Shown here one piece after another: positions 42,620 to 51,794 of a stretch of 64,000 nucleotides of DNA; within the stretch, counting starts at the first letter, position 1; every line of letters begins with the position of its first letter. The DNA comes from Bacillota bacterium. GTDB taxonomy: Bacteria > Bacillota > Clostridia > Lachnospirales > Lachnospiraceae. A model generated the notes under the pieces. The model saw only the letters and a program-made list of their open reading frames with translations. It was not told the origin of the DNA and searched no databases. The stretch is from NCBI GenBank assembly GCA_023416695.1, contig JAEZGY010000040.1, forward strand, positions 27,068-91,067, in the 5' to 3' direction. The position numbers were made by a program, and so were the translations under genes.

Positions 42620-43501
42620 TCATTTTGAGTATTTTTTATTAAAACACGGTATTTCTGTAATCATAAAGGAAGCAATCATTATTAAAGCACCTGTAACTAC
42701 TCTTACACTTAATGGATCATGTAACACTACAACTGCTACAATGCAACCTACCACACACTCAAAGGAAAGTATGACTGCTGCTGTTGTTGTTTTAGTATAT
42801 TTTTGTCCATAGACACTAAGAAGATATGGACATATGGTTGCAAAAACTGCTAGATAACTTATGTTTATCATATTAGTGGTCGTAATCACTGTTGGAAAAC
42901 TCTCCATAAATGGAGCGATTAGGATAGAGCAAACAGCCCCTATGGATATCTGTACAATGTTAATATTAATAGGATCTTGATTCTTTACAAATCGTGCAGT
43001 TACCACCACATGAATCGCATAACATGTGGAAGAAATACATACAATCCAATCTCCAATATTAATACCAGAAATATCATCCAGAAGAACAACCGTCACACCA
43101 ACCAAACAGACAATAGCTGCCACTATACTACTTTTTGCTGGGGACTTACGGTTCACTAACAGATAGGCAAATGGTACCAAAATAACATACGCCCCGATAA
43201 TAAAGGAAGACTTGCTTGCCGTGGTATAATTAAGTCCTATGGTAAAAAATAAAAACTCAAAATATAACAAGACACCCATAAGGCTGCCATATTTCCAGGT
43301 TGTTTTGGATATCTTACGTAATCTTTTTCCGAAAATAAGTAATAGTAAAGCAGCTGCTAATACAAACCGAAATGCCAATAAATAATATGTACCCATACTT
43401 TGCAGAGATAACTTCATAATAACTCCAGCAGAGCCCCAAAGTCCTGTAGAGAGAAATAAAGCAGTGATTGCTCTGGTGTGGTTTCTTTTCATTTCTATCA
43501 T
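42620..43501 (-). CDS. DMT/EamA-family transporter
   Basis: A 293-residue membrane protein with ten predicted helices in two EamA repeats (about residues 10-140 and 155-285). GLWGSAGVIMKLSLQSM and FECVVGCIVAVVVLHDP are typical repeat ends. Members export metabolites or amino acids. It transcribes alone on the minus strand. The substrate is unknown. Confidence 0.9.
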   Translation of the reverse strand: MIEMKRNHTRAITALFLSTGLWGSAGVIMKLSLQSMGTYYLLAFRFVLAAALLLLIFGKRLRKISKTTWKYGSLMGVLLYFEFLFFTIGLNYTTASKSSFIIGAYVILVPFAYLLVNRKSPAKSSIVAAIVCLVGVTVVLLDDISGINIGDWIVCISSTCYAIHVVVTARFVKNQDPININIVQISIGAVCSILIAPFMESFPTVITTTNMINISYLAVFATICPYLLSVYGQKYTKTTTAAVILSFECVVGCIVAVVVLHDPLSVRVVTGALIMIASFMITEIPCFNKKYSK

Positions 43502-43656
43502 CCTTTATGTACGAAAATGTAAAACAGTTCTATTATAGACTTTTTTGATTCACCTTGCAAATTATTTTCTTCTTCATTATAATTAGGTTGAATTTTAACG
43601 AATAGACAAAATAACTGTAACAAGAGTTATGTTTACCAACAGAAAGAAGGTTTCTT

Positions 43657-44370
43657 ATGAGAATTGAAGTTGATACCCACACCCATACCATTGCCAGTGG
43701 ACATGCTTATAACACCATTATGGAGATGGTTTCCTCTGCTAAGGAGAAGGGGCTAAAGCTACTCTGTATTACAGAACATGGAATGGCTATGCCAGGAGCT
43801 TGCCATCAATATTATTTTGAAAACCTAAGAGTGGTCCCTCGAAACATTGATGGACTAGACCTTATGATGGGTGCTGAGGCAAATATTATAGATTATAATG
43901 GAACCCTTGATATGGAAGATAATCTACTAAAACAGATGGACATTGTCATTGCTAGCCTCCATTGCCCTTGTATTAAACCAAGCAAAGAGAAAGAGATTAC
44001 CAATGCCCTGATTGGAGCCATGAAAAACCCCTATGTTAATATTATTGGACATCCAGACGATGGAAGATTTCCAGTAGATTATGAAGCTTTAGTAAAAGCG
44101 GCTAAGGAATACAAGGTTTTACTTGAATTAAATAATAATTCACTAAATCCCTCTGGTTTTCGTCAGAATACAAGACCAAATGACATTACTATGCTAACAC
44201 TTTGTAAAAAATATAATGTGCCAATCACACTTGGTAGCGACGCCCATGTATTTTCTGATATCTGCAATTATAAATATGCTTTCGAAGTTCTTAAGGAAGT
44301 TGATTTCCCAGAAGAGCTCATTGCCAACACAAGTAAGGAAAAGTTTTTATCTTTAGTCCACCAAAAATAG
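43657..44370 (+). CDS. PHP-domain phosphatase/hydrolase, YcdX type
   Basis: A 237-residue PHP-fold protein with the metal-binding series DTHTHTIASGHA, CITEHGMAM, GAEANI, IASLHCPC, GHPDD and GSDAHVFSD. The layout matches the YcdX family of metal-dependent phosphatases, not the DNA polymerase X type. Cytoplasmic. AGAAAGAAGG precedes the ATG. Physiological substrate not known. Confidence 0.9.
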   Translation: MRIEVDTHTHTIASGHAYNTIMEMVSSAKEKGLKLLCITEHGMAMPGACHQYYFENLRVVPRNIDGLDLMMGAEANIIDYNGTLDMEDNLLKQMDIVIASLHCPCIKPSKEKEITNALIGAMKNPYVNIIGHPDDGRFPVDYEALVKAAKEYKVLLELNNNSLNPSGFRQNTRPNDITMLTLCKKYNVPITLGSDAHVFSDICNYKYAFEVLKEVDFPEELIANTSKEKFLSLVHQK

Positions 44371-44487
44371 GAGCATAAAAAATCCATCTTTACTTTAAGA
44401 CTTTATCGTGTTAAAATTACATCGTATTAGTTTATCTATACATTCTACTATTTTGCGATCGAACTTGATAGATAAGGAGGGCAAGTA

Positions 44488-44799
44488 ATGAATAAAAAGA
44501 TAAAAACCCCAGCTGTTGATTTTCTGTTTGATGCTATTTTAAGTCTTAAAGATCGTGACGAATGTTATACCTTCTTTGAAGACATTTGCACCATAAATGA
44601 ATTATTGTCTCTATCTCAGCGCTTTGAAGTAGCAAAGATGCTAAGGGAGCATAGAACATATTTGGAGATAGCTGAAAAAACCGGAGCATCTACTGCTACC
44701 ATCAGCCGTGTAAATCGTTCCTTAAACTATGGCAATGATGGCTATGATATGGTTTTCGGTCGAATTGATATGTCTGATGTGGAACAAGATAAAAAATAA
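44488..44799 (+). CDS. YerC/YecD-type TrpR-like regulator
   Basis: A 103-residue protein with a TrpR-like helix-turn-helix (LEIAEKTGASTATISRVNRSL, read in parts at about residues 55-75). It is the Firmicute YerC/YecD family, small DNA-binding proteins of uncertain target. AAGGAGGGC precedes the ATG. In some genomes yerC is beside pcrA; here it is about 3.6 kb away. Confidence 0.92.
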   Translation: MNKKIKTPAVDFLFDAILSLKDRDECYTFFEDICTINELLSLSQRFEVAKMLREHRTYLEIAEKTGASTATISRVNRSLNYGNDGYDMVFGRIDMSDVEQDKK

Positions 44800-44866
44800 C
44801 GCTATTATTACACCTTCTTACTATAAAGATAAATGTTTGCGAAGTCATATACTATGGATTATATAA

Positions 44867-44900
44867 GGGCAGAACCAGTTTTCCTGGCTTCTGCCCTTTA
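44867..44900 (+). terminator. Terminator after the YerC gene
   Basis: A stem GGGCAGAACCAG / CTGGCTTCTGCCC with a T-rich 3' tail, 68 bp after the gene stop. The T-run is short (TTT). Confidence 0.65.
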
Positions 44901-44942
44901 CTATGTAAAAAAGCGTTATATAGGCCAAACCAGCCACTGCCA

Positions 44943-44979
44943 TTAAAACAGCCACCCAAGATACTTCTGGGTGACTGTT
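44943..44979 (-). terminator. Terminator of the dCache chemoreceptor gene
   Basis: An 11-bp stem, ACAGTCACCCA with TGGGTGGCTGT on the minus strand, followed by TTTTAA. It lies about 110 bp downstream of the receptor stop. Confidence 0.65.
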
Positions 44980-45089
44980 CATCCACTAATTATTATTTGT
45001 ACACTATGGTACCTTTAATAGCTTCCATTCCCTTTGGTACCTATCCATATCTAATAACCTTGTTACATACTATCTAACTCTCGACCTTA

Positions 45090-47174
45090 TTACAACTTGA
45101 ATTCTGAAACGATATCCTGTAATTTGTTCATATTCTCTTTACTATTCTCAATTACTTCATATCCCTTAACTGTTTGTTGTGCAGTCTCAGCTGATTTTGC
45201 TGCAATTAAGCTAATACCATCCGCGGTCTGATTAATTGTAACATCAATTTCCTTAACTGCAGTAAAAATACCATCGACGTTATCATTTAATATAAGAACT
45301 GCTGAATTAATACTTTCCATTGAATGCATAAATGCTTCTGCATCCAACTGATATTGATTACTTACTCCATGAAACTCTTTGTAATCCTTTAAGATCAAAG
45401 ATTCAAAAAACATCATTGACTGATCGATACAGTCTGTTAATCCTGATACTGCTTCATGCACCTGATCCACTATGTCATTGATATTCTCTACCGCCTTTAA
45501 TGTTTGAGAAGCTAATGCACCTATTTCTGTTGCTACAACAGCAAACCCTTTGCCTGCATCCCCTGCCCTAGCAGCTTCAATATTCGCATTCAATGCTAAT
45601 AGATTCGTCTGTGCAGAAATTTGTTTTATATCGTCTGTGAGTTCATTAATTTTTGCTACTGCTGTTGATTGTTCTACAGCAATCTCCATCTTATGCTTGA
45701 TGTTTTCATACATTGAATGAGTCTTATCACTTGACACTTCCGTTGTTTTGGCTAACTCTCTTGCACGTTCTAGTACTTTCTTTGATTCTTCTTGCCCTGT
45801 CTTTGACAGCTTTAGAATATTTTCTGCTTTTTCACTTGCACCACCGATATTATTTGTAATCATTGTGGTATTTGCTGATGTTTCCTGCATTCCTGCTGCT
45901 ATTTGCTGGGTGGTTGCTGAGCTATCTTCTGCTCCAACACTGTATTCCTTCATAATTTCATCTAGTTCACCAACATTTGTAAGTACACTATTCTCTACTT
46001 CCGAAATCTGAGTTACCATATCATGTAACTTCTCTTGCATGTGCAACACTGCTTGCACCATTCTTCCGATCTCATCCTTTTGACGCAAAACCGCTATTTG
46101 TGCATTGCTGCGAAAATCAAGCTCGGAGATATTTTGAATCATCTGGGTTAATCTCTTTATTGGACTTGTAATTTTTAGACTTAATATAAATCCAATTACA
46201 ATTGAGAAGATAATGACAGCGATAATCGTATAGACGATGTCATATACTAATCCCGTCGACTGTGCAATTATTTCTGAGTGAGGTGCTGATAATACGTATT
46301 TCATTTGATTGTCAAGATTAACATAAGTCATATCTTTTAATTGATTACTATATGTATAACTAAGAATTTCATTTTCTTTTGTAGGGTCCTGCAATGTTTC
46401 TACTAAAGAACCTAACTCACCATTATTAGCATCCATAAGAGAAGAATTCATTTCTAGTGTCTTATGATAGGCTACTGTATTGTCTGGATTTAGTAAAAAT
46501 GCATATCCAGTGTCATAGATAGAAGTTTGATCGATGATTGATGTCAATTGAGAAAAATCGACATCCATACCAACCACACCAATTAATTCATCTTCCAGAT
46601 ACAATGGAACCACATATGAGATTAACACTGTATTAAGGTTCTCATTTAAATATGGATTCATCCAAGTTGGTTTTTTATTTTCAACGGGTATATAGTACCA
46701 ACCAACGTGTCCAATATCTGTCTTATCATAAGCCGTAAAATCCGTTGGTATTAAATCCTGGAATTCTGCATCAAGTGATTCACGATTGATAAAAAGACCC
46801 GAGGTTGGCTTTGTAAATTCAGGATTATAACGCAAATATGCGGTGAAAACACCTTCTGTTTCCATCGCAAACATCCGTAATGTAGCACGCAGTTCTTCTG
46901 TTATATTCTCAACATAGGCATCGCTTGTTTTAAATCTCTCTAAATCCATCTGACTTAAGATGAATTCTGACAATACATTCACGGAATGTTCAGTTGTTGT
47001 AATCACTCCATTAATTTGTTTACTTTTGTTTTCACAAGTCATTTGTATTGTATTTTCTGCGTTCTCATTGACAATTCTCCTTGAAGTAGTGATACTGAAT
47101 ACCCCAATTACAATAGCTGCCATAACTGACGTTACTACAATGACCAGTATAAGTCTTGTTTTAATTGATTTCAT
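45090..47174 (-). CDS. Methyl-accepting chemotaxis receptor with dCache sensor
   Basis: About 694 residues from the ATG at 47174, which has GGGAGAAG upstream; the longer frame lacks a site. Two membrane helices (about residues 7-28 and 308-330) border a large outside dCache domain (YYIPVENKKPTWMNPYLNEN, then ISYVVPLYLEDELIGVVGMD). A HAMP region follows, then the cytoplasmic hairpin with TNLLALNANIEAARAGDAGK. dCache receptors commonly sense amino acids or organic acids. It is a second MCP in the window. Monocistronic. Confidence 0.93.
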   Translation of the reverse strand: MKSIKTRLILVIVVTSVMAAIVIGVFSITTSRRIVNENAENTIQMTCENKSKQINGVITTTEHSVNVLSEFILSQMDLERFKTSDAYVENITEELRATLRMFAMETEGVFTAYLRYNPEFTKPTSGLFINRESLDAEFQDLIPTDFTAYDKTDIGHVGWYYIPVENKKPTWMNPYLNENLNTVLISYVVPLYLEDELIGVVGMDVDFSQLTSIIDQTSIYDTGYAFLLNPDNTVAYHKTLEMNSSLMDANNGELGSLVETLQDPTKENEILSYTYSNQLKDMTYVNLDNQMKYVLSAPHSEIIAQSTGLVYDIVYTIIAVIIFSIVIGFILSLKITSPIKRLTQMIQNISELDFRSNAQIAVLRQKDEIGRMVQAVLHMQEKLHDMVTQISEVENSVLTNVGELDEIMKEYSVGAEDSSATTQQIAAGMQETSANTTMITNNIGGASEKAENILKLSKTGQEESKKVLERARELAKTTEVSSDKTHSMYENIKHKMEIAVEQSTAVAKINELTDDIKQISAQTNLLALNANIEAARAGDAGKGFAVVATEIGALASQTLKAVENINDIVDQVHEAVSGLTDCIDQSMMFFESLILKDYKEFHGVSNQYQLDAEAFMHSMESINSAVLILNDNVDGIFTAVKEIDVTINQTADGISLIAAKSAETAQQTVKGYEVIENSKENMNKLQDIVSEFKL

Positions 47175-47253
47175 TTGTATCTTCTCCCTTTCTAATGCAT
47201 AGTCCTTTTGTGTAATATTATATTGTATTTTACCAAAAAATAGCACATTTTGC

Positions 47254-47330
47254 AATAAAAAAGGCTCTATGTCCAATAGTTAAGCATGAAACGAAGTATC
47301 ACACTCTAACTATTGACACAGAACCTTTTA
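47254..47330 (-). terminator. Terminator of the small hydrophilic gene
   Basis: Long imperfect stem (AGGTTCTGTGTCAATAGTTA with the matching TAACTATTGGACATAGAGCC, minus strand), loop about 24 nt, then TTTTTTATT. Confidence 0.75.
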
Positions 47331-47331
47331 T

Positions 47332-47508
47332 TTATGGCTTGTCTACATCAGGGATGTCACCATCTCCATATTCTGTATTCCAGTCATAATCGTAATTTAT
47401 CCCATCCTTAGCTTCCTGATTATCAAAATTACTCTTATTACTATAGGAGCCATATTTCTTTTTAGGCTGCTTTCTATCATTAGTATTACTACTATTCTGA
47501 TTTTCCAT
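47332..47508 (-). CDS. Small hydrophilic protein, function unknown
   Basis: About 58 residues from the ATG at 47508 (GGAG 6-7 bases upstream), rich in Asn, Lys and Asp, ending YGDGDIPDVDKP. Likely unstructured. It has its own terminator, supporting a real gene. Not recognised. Confidence 0.5.
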   Translation of the reverse strand: MENQNSSNTNDRKQPKKKYGSYSNKSNFDNQEAKDGINYDYDWNTEYGDGDIPDVDKP

Positions 47509-47612
47509 ATTACTCTCCATCGTTAATAGAAGTTTGCTACTAACCATAGATTGCCCTATTTTTTATAATTCATACTACAATTGCTGAATTTACATGCTAA
47601 TTAAATTCCTTC

Positions 47613-48287
47613 TTATTTTGCCTCTTTCTTTGCAGCTTCCTTCTTCATGGCTTCTTTCTTAGCCGCCTCTTTATCAAAATCCTTCTCCTTTTGGTTCCCC
47701 TTAATTTCCTGATCAATGATGCGTTCTATAATCATCTTCTTAATGTACACATCAAAGCTTAAAGAGCAGATACAAGAAAAGGTCATTAAAAACTTGCGGT
47801 CTTCTGGGTCCTTAACTTCTTCAAAAGCACCCTGTGACTTTGTATACCTACGAATAACATCTTTTGTCAAGGAATCCATCTGTTCATTTACCGATGCAAA
47901 TACTGCAGTATAAATATCTTCTAAGTCAACAGAGTTATCATTTTGATAAAACCTCTCAGTAAGAGGTCCAAAGATACTTTGTATATCGCTTATTGACAAA
48001 AAACTCTTCATATAATAAATAAAAATTAATAACAACATATGCTCCTTAGAATACTTCTTCTTATCAGGTGGTGGAAGCAGATTATTCTTAGTATAGTTAT
48101 TAATCATAGTCTTTGTAAGCATCTTGTCATCTTCATAACGTTTACAAGCCTTCAGATGCTCATCCATGAATGTTGTCACCTGATCCATATATAAATCGAT
48201 ATTCGGAATATCATCTGGTTTAATGTAATCAATCTTATTCAATTCGCTAATAATACGCATAATATATGCTTCATTATCTTTACCCAC
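47613..48287 (-). CDS. DUF1836 protein with charged repeat tail
   Basis: About 224 residues from the GTG at 48287, whose GAGGTG site sits at the right distance, whereas the upstream GTG is inside that site. The core (MLTKTMINNYTKNNLLPPPD, then KKYSKEHMLLLIFIYYMK, SFLSISDIQSIF) is DUF1836, which has a MerR/HTH-like start. The C-terminus is a Lys/Glu/Ala repeat (KEAAKKEAMKKEAAKKEAK), possibly a helix. A likely DNA-binding protein of unknown role. Confidence 0.78.
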   Translation of the reverse strand: MGKDNEAYIMRIISELNKIDYIKPDDIPNIDLYMDQVTTFMDEHLKACKRYEDDKMLTKTMINNYTKNNLLPPPDKKKYSKEHMLLLIFIYYMKSFLSISDIQSIFGPLTERFYQNDNSVDLEDIYTAVFASVNEQMDSLTKDVIRRYTKSQGAFEEVKDPEDRKFLMTFSCICSLSFDVYIKKMIIERIIDQEIKGNQKEKDFDKEAAKKEAMKKEAAKKEAK

Positions 48288-48381
48288 AGCTATCACCTCG
48301 TAATCTTCATTATATAGTATTGATTACTACATGTAAATAGATAATTGCCATTTCTAACAAACATTTTCTAGCTATTATCTG

Positions 48382-48410
48382 TTGTAAGCCTCCTATGATA
48401 ATGCTATAAT
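48382..48410 (+). promoter_or_regulatory. Promoter of pcrA
   Basis: TTGTAA (48382-48387), 17 bp, consensus TATAAT (48405-48410). Located about 37 bp before the ATG with AAAAGGTGAT as ribosome site. Confidence 0.75.
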
Positions 48411-48446
48411 TGTGAAATAATGTTTGAATGGAAAAGGTGATATAAC

Positions 48447-50789
48447 ATGAATATATATGATTCTTTAAACCCTGAGCAATACGAGGCCGTGAAGCATAAT
48501 AAAGGTCCTCTTCTTCTACTTGCTGGTGCTGGGTCTGGTAAAACTAGAGTATTGACTCATCGTATTGCATATCTCATAGAGCAGACTGGGATTAATCCTA
48601 TGAATATTCTAGCTATAACATTTACTAACAAAGCTGCAAAGGAAATGCGGGAACGTGTGGACAAGTTAGTGGGCTATGGTTCTGAATATATCTGGGTTAG
48701 TACCTTTCACTCTACCTGTGTACGAATTTTAAGGAGGCACATTGACCGTTTAGGCTATGATAAGAGTTTTACTATCTACGATACCGATGATCAAAAAAGT
48801 CTTATGAAGGATATCATCAAATATCTAGATTTAGATCCTAAAAACTATAAGGAACGCGCTGTACTTTCTCTAATAAGTTCTGCAAAGGACGAGCTTATTG
48901 GTCCCGAGGAATTTGAGCGAAATGCAGGAAGAGACTATAAACAACGAAAGATTGCAGAGCTCTATAAGGAATATCAAAAGCGCTTAAAAGCAAATAATGC
49001 CTTAGACTTTGATGATTTGATTGTCCTAACCTGTGAACTATTTCTAAGCTGTCCTGATGTTCTTGCCATGTATCAACAGCGTTTTAAGTATATCATGGTA
49101 GATGAGTATCAAGACACCAATACTGCCCAATTCGAATTAATTCGCTTACTTTCCTCTACCACTAATGAGGATGGTGAGATTGAGCATAACATTTGTGTAG
49201 TTGGGGATGACGATCAGAGTATCTATAAGTTTCGTGGTGCTAATATCATGAATATTTTGAACTTTGAAGGACACTTTCCTGATACTAGAGTGATTAAATT
49301 GGAGCAAAACTACCGCTCTACAAAAAATATATTACATGCTGCCAACGAAGTTATTAAGAATAATTGTGGTCGTAAGGATAAGACTCTTTGGACGGCTAAT
49401 GAGGATGGGCATCCTATCTTCTTTACGCAATATAACAATGAGTATGAAGAAGCTGATCAAGTAGTTTGCGATATCTATAATAAGATACGTAATGAGGGCT
49501 GTGATAATAAGGACTTTGCCATTCTCTATCGAACTAACGCTCAATCCCGTATCTTTGAAGAAAAATTAATTCGTAATAACCTGCCATACAAAATAGTAGG
49601 TGCTATTAACTTCTATCAAAGAAAAGAAGTCAAGGATATGCTTGGTTACTTAAAAACCATTAATAACGGGATGGATGATTTAGCAGTCAAACGAATCATC
49701 AATATTCCTAGAAGAGGTATTGGACTTACCACAATAGACAAAATTACAGAATATTCTTTAACTAATGAAATCAGTTTCTATACTGCCCTTAAACATGCGG
49801 AAAGTATTCCCGGGCTGAGCCGAACACTAAATAAGCTTTCTCCTTTTGTCAGTATGATTGAGATTCTAAAGCAAAAAGCTCATTCCCCTGGATGTTCTTT
49901 AAGCGATTTATATGACGAAGTATTAGAAGCCACTGGCTACCTTGAGGAACTAGAGAAGGAAGGTACTGAGGAAGCGCAAGAACGCATCGATAACATTGAT
50001 GAACTGCGTAATAAAATCATTGCCTACGAGGCAAGCAGTGAGGATCTTCCAACCTTAGATGGGTTCTTAGAGGAAGTTGCCCTAGTTGCGGATATTGACT
50101 CTCTAGAAGAAAGTAATGATGTTGTTGTCTTAATGACTCTTCACAGTGCCAAAGGTCTAGAATTTCCTTACGTTTATCTTGCTGGTATGGAGGATGGTCT
50201 ATTCCCAAGCTATATGTCCATTAATGGAGATGACCCTACTGAGGTTGAGGAAGAACGCCGTCTATGCTATGTAGGAATTACAAGGGCAATGAAGGAGCTT
50301 CATTTAAGCTGTGCTAAGAGTCGTATGGTGCGTGGAGAAACACAATTTAATCGCCCTTCTCGCTTTGTTAGGGAGATTCCAAGACATTTACTTAAGGAAA
50401 ATGTCACACTGGGAAATGACAAGTTCTATGGAAGAAGTACTGGCAACAGTTTTGATAATAGTTTCACAGGTACATCTTATAGTCCTTCCTATGAAAGACC
50501 TTCTGCTGATAACTTATTTGGTAATAATCCTCTTATACAAAAGGGCTTTGGCCAATCTGTAAAAGGAATCAACTCCACTACCTTTGATAAACCAAAGACA
50601 AATACGTCTACAAATAGTTCATACTGCATAGACTATACTGTTGGAGATAGTGTTACTCATATTAAATTTGGTTCTGGAGTAGTCACGCAGATGACACCAA
50701 AGGGAAGCGACTATGAAGTAACTGTTTTATTCGACAATAATGGTGTTAAAAAGATGATTGCCTCCTTCGCTAAGCTCCGTAAGATATAA
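48447..50789 (+). CDS. pcrA: ATP-dependent DNA helicase PcrA (UvrD family)
   Basis: A 780-residue SF1A helicase: Walker A LLAGAGSGKT (about residues 24-33), FTNKAAKEM, VDEYQDTNTAQF, GDDDQSIYKFRGA, LEQNYRST, LMTLHSAKGLEFPYVYLAG and RRLCYVGITRAMKEL. A linker rich in Ser, Asn and Phe leads to a C-terminal Tudor-like domain (VGDSVTHIKFGSG, residues about 715-780) which binds RNA polymerase or other partners. Acts in repair, replication-fork and transcription-conflict resolution. Full length for PcrA. Confidence 0.96.
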   Translation: MNIYDSLNPEQYEAVKHNKGPLLLLAGAGSGKTRVLTHRIAYLIEQTGINPMNILAITFTNKAAKEMRERVDKLVGYGSEYIWVSTFHSTCVRILRRHIDRLGYDKSFTIYDTDDQKSLMKDIIKYLDLDPKNYKERAVLSLISSAKDELIGPEEFERNAGRDYKQRKIAELYKEYQKRLKANNALDFDDLIVLTCELFLSCPDVLAMYQQRFKYIMVDEYQDTNTAQFELIRLLSSTTNEDGEIEHNICVVGDDDQSIYKFRGANIMNILNFEGHFPDTRVIKLEQNYRSTKNILHAANEVIKNNCGRKDKTLWTANEDGHPIFFTQYNNEYEEADQVVCDIYNKIRNEGCDNKDFAILYRTNAQSRIFEEKLIRNNLPYKIVGAINFYQRKEVKDMLGYLKTINNGMDDLAVKRIINIPRRGIGLTTIDKITEYSLTNEISFYTALKHAESIPGLSRTLNKLSPFVSMIEILKQKAHSPGCSLSDLYDEVLEATGYLEELEKEGTEEAQERIDNIDELRNKIIAYEASSEDLPTLDGFLEEVALVADIDSLEESNDVVVLMTLHSAKGLEFPYVYLAGMEDGLFPSYMSINGDDPTEVEEERRLCYVGITRAMKELHLSCAKSRMVRGETQFNRPSRFVREIPRHLLKENVTLGNDKFYGRSTGNSFDNSFTGTSYSPSYERPSADNLFGNNPLIQKGFGQSVKGINSTTFDKPKTNTSTNSSYCIDYTVGDSVTHIKFGSGVVTQMTPKGSDYEVTVLFDNNGVKKMIASFAKLRKI

Positions 50790-50897
50790 GATTACCGTAA
50801 TTCATTTTATGTATTAAAATTATATGGGCAAAGGATAGTAAAACTTCGCTCTATGTGGTATACTATTAACAATACTGAATAGAAAGGTCGTGTTTGT

Positions 50898-51149
50898 GTG
50901 AATAAATTAGAAGATTTATTAAACGCCATGAAACTTGGAGAATTAATGAATAAAAAGAATGAAAAGAAGCATAGTACTTTAGTAGTAATATTAGCTATTA
51001 TTGGTGCGGTAATCACTGTGGCTGCAATCGCATATGCAGTATATAAGCATTTTTCTCCTGACTACCTTGAAGATTTTGATGATGAAGAGTATGAAGAAGA
51101 TGACTTCGATGATGAAGACGTTGAGTTCTCCTCTGATGATGAAGAATAA
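50898..51149 (+). CDS. Small membrane protein with acidic tail
   Basis: An 83-residue protein starting at GTG, AAAGG upstream. One membrane helix (about residues 28-48) and a tail of Asp/Glu (YEEDDFDDEDVEFSSDDEE). Downstream of pcrA and before a bidirectional terminator. Similar small membrane proteins with acidic ends are found in Lachnospiraceae; function unknown. Confidence 0.75.
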   Translation: MNKLEDLLNAMKLGELMNKKNEKKHSTLVVILAIIGAVITVAAIAYAVYKHFSPDYLEDFDDEEYEEDDFDDEDVEFSSDDEE

Positions 51150-51168
51150 TTGATACTTATACCAACCA

Positions 51169-51201
51169 CAAAGACTGTTGCATGAACTGCAACAGTCTTT
51201 G
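51169..51201. terminator. Bidirectional terminator
   Basis: A perfect 13-bp stem CAAAGACTGTTGC / GCAACAGTCTTTG with T/A-rich flanks. It ends the small membrane gene and the disrupted lipoprotein gene. Confidence 0.85.
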
Positions 51202-51211
51202 TTTAGTCTAT

Positions 51212-51784
51212 CTATTTTTTAGTGGCCTTTAAAGAGAAGTCGGTGTTCACTAACAGATTGTAATCTGCCTTTTTGTCTAATTGTCCTGCCTTATCCAAGA
51301 TTGTCTGTAATAAATCAAAGCTTTCTTGCTTAAATACTGTGTCTTCTTTCCAAGTATTTTGCGAACGATAACGCTCTACAATGCTAGTAAGAGCATCCAT
51401 GTCGGTTTCTTTAAATTGTGGTTTAATGACTTTAGCTATATCTGCAGAATCATGAGAACCTACATAATCAAGACCCTTTTGAATTGCATTGGTAAAACTT
51501 TGAATAATCTCTGGATGCTTCTTAATATAACTCTTCTTTGCAGAATAAGCAGTATAAGGTACCATACCACTTTCTACACCAAGACTTGCTACTACAAAAC
51601 CCTTTCCTTCCTTCTCAAGCTTATAGGCAGCAGGCTCAAACTCCACCGTATAATCTCCTGTACCAGAAGCAAAAGCTTCTCCTGTCAACCCAAAATCAAT
51701 ATTCTGTATAATGGTAACATCCTTATCTGGATCAATTCCTTTTTCCTTCAAGATGTACTCAAGTACCATCTGAGGCATACCACC
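51212..51784 (-). pseudogene. 3' half of a disrupted ABC substrate-binding lipoprotein gene
   Basis: Minus-strand coding for about 188 residues beginning MPQMVLEYILKEKGIDPDKD and ending at a stop at 51212. It is the C-terminal part of a NMT1/SsuA-type solute-binding protein: SGTGDYTVEFEPAAYKLEKE and SAKKSYIKKHPEIIQSF. The frame extends 22 more codons into the mobile element, from a GTG, but that start lies inside the recombinase gene and is probably not used. Joined to 57732-58159 it gives one protein. Confidence 0.88.
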
Positions 51785-51785
51785 T
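51780..51785. repeat. Attachment-site core, left (CCACCT)
   Basis: CCACCT forms the junction between host gene (left) and element (right). The same six bases are at the other end. One of them is part of the original gene and the recombination point must lie inside. Confidence 0.75.
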
Positions 51786-51794
51786 GATGACACA

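Noticed and set aside
47630..47690. Repeated Lys/Glu/Ala codons considered as a tandem DNA repeat
   Set aside because: They are short imperfect codon repeats within a protein tail, not an array.
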